Positions 17,009 to 18,208 of a stretch of 18,208 bases of DNA are shown here, in pieces; within the stretch, counting starts at the first letter, position 1, and each line of letters begins with the position of its first letter. The DNA comes from CAYUYH01 sp964449175. GTDB taxonomy: Bacteria > Planctomycetota > Phycisphaerae > SM23-33. The translations under genes were made by a program, and so were the position numbers. The stretch spans positions 1-18,208 of the forward strand of contig CAYUYH010000016.1 of the NCBI GenBank assembly GCA_964449175.1, written 5' to 3'. The notes beneath the pieces were generated by a model. That model was not told the origin of the DNA. It searched no databases and saw only the letters and a list, made by a program, of their open reading frames with translations.

Positions 17009-17044
17009 GGCACGGGCGTCTTGCCCGTGGGCGGCAAAGCCGCC
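17009..17044. repeat. Tandem-hairpin REP-like element (HGQDARAT type)
   Basis: GTGGCACGGGC is followed by two back-to-back hairpins. CACGGGC (17011-17017), loop GTCTT, GCCCGTG (17023-17029) is a perfect 7-bp stem. GGCGGC (17030-17035), loop AAA, GCCGCC (17039-17044) is a perfect 6-bp stem. On the minus strand the region translates as AAHGQDARAT, a string I know as a recurring spurious translation of dispersed repeats in PVC and some other genomes. This supports an intergenic repeat, not a gene. Confidence 0.6.
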
Positions 17045-17060
17045 GCCAACCGACAACCGC

Positions 17061-17098
17061 ATCGCCCCGTGCCGAGACGCGCGGGGCGATTCTCTCTT
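17061..17098 (+). terminator. Likely Rho-independent terminator of the export operon
   Basis: ATCGCCCCG (17061-17069) and CGGGGCGAT (17082-17090) form a perfect 9-bp stem with a 12-base loop, followed directly by the pyrimidine run TCTCTCTT. It lies about 175 bases after the Wzc-like stop and is the best terminator in the window for the five-gene block. Confidence 0.5.
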
Positions 17099-17185
17099 CA
17101 GCCTGCCCCACCCCGCCACCTGCGATGCTGCGCGAGTGTGTGCCACGCGGCAGGAGCGGATCCCCACCGCGCACGAGAGGAGGCC

Positions 17186-17241
17186 TTTTTGCCGTCGAGC
17201 AGCCGGGAGTGGGCGAGTCTTTTTGCCGTTGAGCGGCCGGG
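17186..17241. repeat. Direct repeat upstream of tRNA-Thr
   Basis: A 22-base unit beginning TTTTTGCCGT occurs at 17186-17207 and 17220-17241 with two mismatches (period 34). The second copy contains the -35 box of the tRNA promoter (TTGAGC). The first copy has CGAGCA there and no -10 box at the right distance, so only the second is likely active. Confidence 0.7.
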
Positions 17242-17257
17242 GCCGACGGCGTATAAA
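17229..17257 (+). promoter_or_regulatory. Sigma70 promoter of tRNA-Thr
   Basis: TTGAGC (17229-17234) and TATAAA (17252-17257) are separated by 17 bases. Transcription would start at about 17264, only a few bases before the mature tRNA 5' end at 17269. It is the best promoter match in the window. Confidence 0.65.
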
Positions 17258-17268
17258 TATCCAGCCGC

Positions 17269-17340
17269 GCCAGCGTAGCTCAACGGTAGAGCACCGCTTT
17301 TGTAAAGCGGCGGTTGAGGGTTCGAATCCCCCCGCTGGCT
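17269..17340 (+). tRNA. tRNA-Thr (UGU)
   Basis: A complete cloverleaf of 72 bases: acceptor GCCAGCG/CGCTGGC, D stem GCTC/GAGC, anticodon stem CCGCT/AGCGG with loop TTTGTAA (anticodon TGT), a 5-base variable loop, T stem GAGGG/CCCCC with loop TTCGAAT, and discriminator T. The T stem has one A-C mismatch at its second pair. No CCA is encoded. The tRNA stands alone and has its own promoter. Confidence 0.95.
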
Positions 17341-17342
17341 GT

Positions 17343-17362
17343 CCCTGAGCAAAGTCGAAGGG
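17343..17362. repeat. Short hairpin repeat abutting the tRNA 3' end
   Basis: CCCTGAGC followed by AAAGTCGAAGGG is a near-palindrome: CCCT pairs with AGGG, enclosing two facing GA/GA mismatches and a G-C pair. I recognise CCCTGAGCnnAGTCGAAGGG as a dispersed intergenic element in several bacterial phyla. It starts 3 bases after the tRNA and may serve as a transcript end or processing signal. Copy number in this genome is unknown. Confidence 0.5.
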
Positions 17363-17560
17363 CTCTCTCGCACTCCCCTCCTATCCCCACCGCCACCAAT
17401 AACTTAGATCCCCCGCCCTTCTCTCGCACCCGCAAAGACTTGCGGCCCTCTCCGCCCCTCCGGCCCCGCCCGGCCAACCCACCCGTCTTGCCAATCAGTG
17501 ACAATCAAGGACACCAATTGACACCAACGGACTGCATTCCGTCACCGATCACGTCACCGG
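17363..17560. other. Intergenic stretch without supported features
   Basis: This pyrimidine-rich region after the tRNA holds no convincing gene. ACAATCAAGGACACCAATTG (17501-17520) and the following TGACACCAA form a small AT-richer patch with short repeated GACA/ACCAA words. A stop in the frame of the next ORF lies at 17519-17521. Confidence 0.4.
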
Positions 17561-17941
17561 TTGGATGGACACACTGTCACACTCAGCCTCGGTCCGGCGT
17601 GGTCCCGGTACCCTGGGACGAAGCTGGATTTCCACTTGGATGCGGCCAACATGGACAATACGGGCATCTATAGGGTCCAGGGGGAGGGATTTGGACTTGA
17701 CATCAACGCGAGCGCGGGGGCCTACCTGGCTTGGGGGACGGAGAGGCAAGCCTGGGGCGGGTCGTTTACTGAATTGGAGGGAAGCAGTACCATATTCCAG
17801 GGCAGTACCTTCTTCAGCGACGCAGGGATCTGGGGAGCATCCTTCGGAGGTACAGGCCCTCTTCCCTTCCCTTGGTCCTTCGCAACTTCTCGCACATATT
17901 ACCACCCTATCTTCTACGGGCAGAGCCAAAGCGATAATTGA
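17561..17941 (+). CDS. Orphan ORF, possible C-terminal fragment of a larger exported protein
   Basis: Not recognised. About 126 residues can be read from a TTG at 17561, without a clear ribosome binding site. The frame is open back to a stop at 17519, so the true start is uncertain. The protein is Gly-, Ser- and aromatic-rich with beta-strand character (FGLDINASAGAYLAWG, QAWGGSFTEL, FFSDAGIWGASFGG) and ends in YYHPIFYGQSQSDN. It has no signal peptide, which is odd for such a composition. It looks like the tail of a large RHS/YD-type or other secreted protein whose front was lost, but this is a resemblance in style only. Base composition is lower in GC and codon use is more relaxed than in the operon, which fits a transferred or decaying segment. 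Confidence 0.4.
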   Translation: MDGHTVTLSLGPAWSRYPGTKLDFHLDAANMDNTGIYRVQGEGFGLDINASAGAYLAWGTERQAWGGSFTELEGSSTIFQGSTFFSDAGIWGASFGGTGPLPFPWSFATSRTYYHPIFYGQSQSDN

Positions 17942-18044
17942 AACCTGAGCGGTCAGAAGTTATCGTAGATAGACAGGATCCTGGGACTGCCCCGCGTGGG
18001 TGCCGTCTGACCTGTCAAGCAGAAGAAGGCATACCTGGTGTCAT

Positions 18045-18208
18045 ATGTTCCCGTTGTCTTGGGAAAGCGAGTTGCGACTGAGGAACCCTGATAACAGGGA
18101 CCCGCAGTTGCTGATCGAGGCCCTTGCCCTTCGGCTGAGAAAGGCACGGGCAAAGGACCTCTCTGTCCGAGCTGATGGCCTCTCTTTCAGAGGGGGGATG
18201 CTGAGACT
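18045..18208 (+). CDS. Partial ORF running off the window end
   Basis: From ATG 18045 the frame stays open for 54 codons to the window edge: residues 1-10 are MFPLSWESEL, then a helical stretch QLLIEALALRLRKARAKDLS, then VRADGLSFRGGMLR. The helix followed by a charged strand and a (S/I)xFRGG(M/L)(F/L)R segment resembles small hypothetical bacterial proteins of unknown function. The purine-rich GAAGAAGG at 18022-18029 is too far away (15 bases) to be a sure ribosome binding site; an in-frame GTG at 18000 is an alternative. It follows the orphan ORF on the same strand, which would suit a toxin-tail/immunity pair, but nothing in the visible part proves that. Confidence 0.4.
   Translation, partial: MFPLSWESELRLRNPDNRDPQLLIEALALRLRKARAKDLSVRADGLSFRGGMLR

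Noticed and set aside
15737..17167. Minus-strand frame containing HGQDARAT
   Set aside because: It is the antisense of the Wzc-like gene joined to an intergenic hairpin repeat; no start or domain supports it.
17098..17373. ORFs on both strands across the tRNA (for example GDSNPQPPLYKSGALPLSYAG on the minus strand)
   Set aside because: These are the well-known spurious translations of tRNA-Thr genes; the tRNA cloverleaf explains the sequence.
1..18208. CRISPR array, insertion sequence, rRNA, or PEP-CTERM substrate gene
   Set aside because: No regularly spaced repeats, transposase, rRNA segment or C-terminal PEP-helix-basic tail could be found on either strand.

Overview
This is a high-GC, gene-dense window with every supported gene on the + strand. 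It looks like a draft genome of a Planctomycetota or related PVC bacterium. The evidence is a fused SecD-SecF protein with large helical inserts and an EF-hand pair, an exosortase/EpsI gene pair next to exopolysaccharide export genes, GTG starts with TAGTG-type coupling, and short hairpin repeats of the kind that give spurious 'HGQDARAT' translations in PVC genomes. The taxonomy is inferred from these traits, not proven. Two 10-N stretches inside the first gene are scaffold gaps.

Layout. 1-324: upstream region without a supported gene, with a candidate sigma70 promoter. 325-4069: secDF, interrupted by the two N gaps. 4201-5802: an unrecognised lipoprotein with a beta-sandwich-like region. 5803-6206: about 400 bases with hairpins and a REP-like element. 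6207-16885: a tight five-gene block, namely a Wza-like polysaccharide export lipoprotein, an exosortase, an EpsI-type protein overlapping it by one base, a 1488-residue membrane-anchored TPR protein, and a Wzz/Wzc-like protein with a tyrosine-kinase-like domain. 16886-17268: a duplicated gene tail, a tandem-hairpin repeat, a likely terminator and a duplicated tRNA upstream segment. 17269-17340: tRNA-Thr(UGU) with a good promoter, directly followed by a dispersed-repeat-like hairpin. 17341-18208: lower-GC accessory-looking DNA with an orphan ORF and the start of a second ORF cut by the window edge.

How it works together (inference from family knowledge). The Wza-like and Wzc-like proteins would form an envelope-spanning export path for an exopolysaccharide, the TPR protein would be a periplasmic scaffold or export/assembly factor, and the exosortase with its EpsI partner would process C-terminally tagged proteins (PEP-CTERM type) and couple them to the polysaccharide. 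No tagged substrate, glycosyltransferase, flippase or polymerase is visible here, so those must be encoded elsewhere. SecDF would assist Sec export of the envelope proteins.

The features most worth a second look are the EF-hand pair inside the SecF periplasmic region, the roughly 270-residue Pro/Glu-rich spacer splitting the two SLBB regions of the Wza-like protein, the Walker A Lys-to-Arg change (with Asp-to-Asn in Walker A') in the Wzc-like kinase, and a 14-bp duplication at the exosortase/EpsI boundary that may have split an ancestral fusion.
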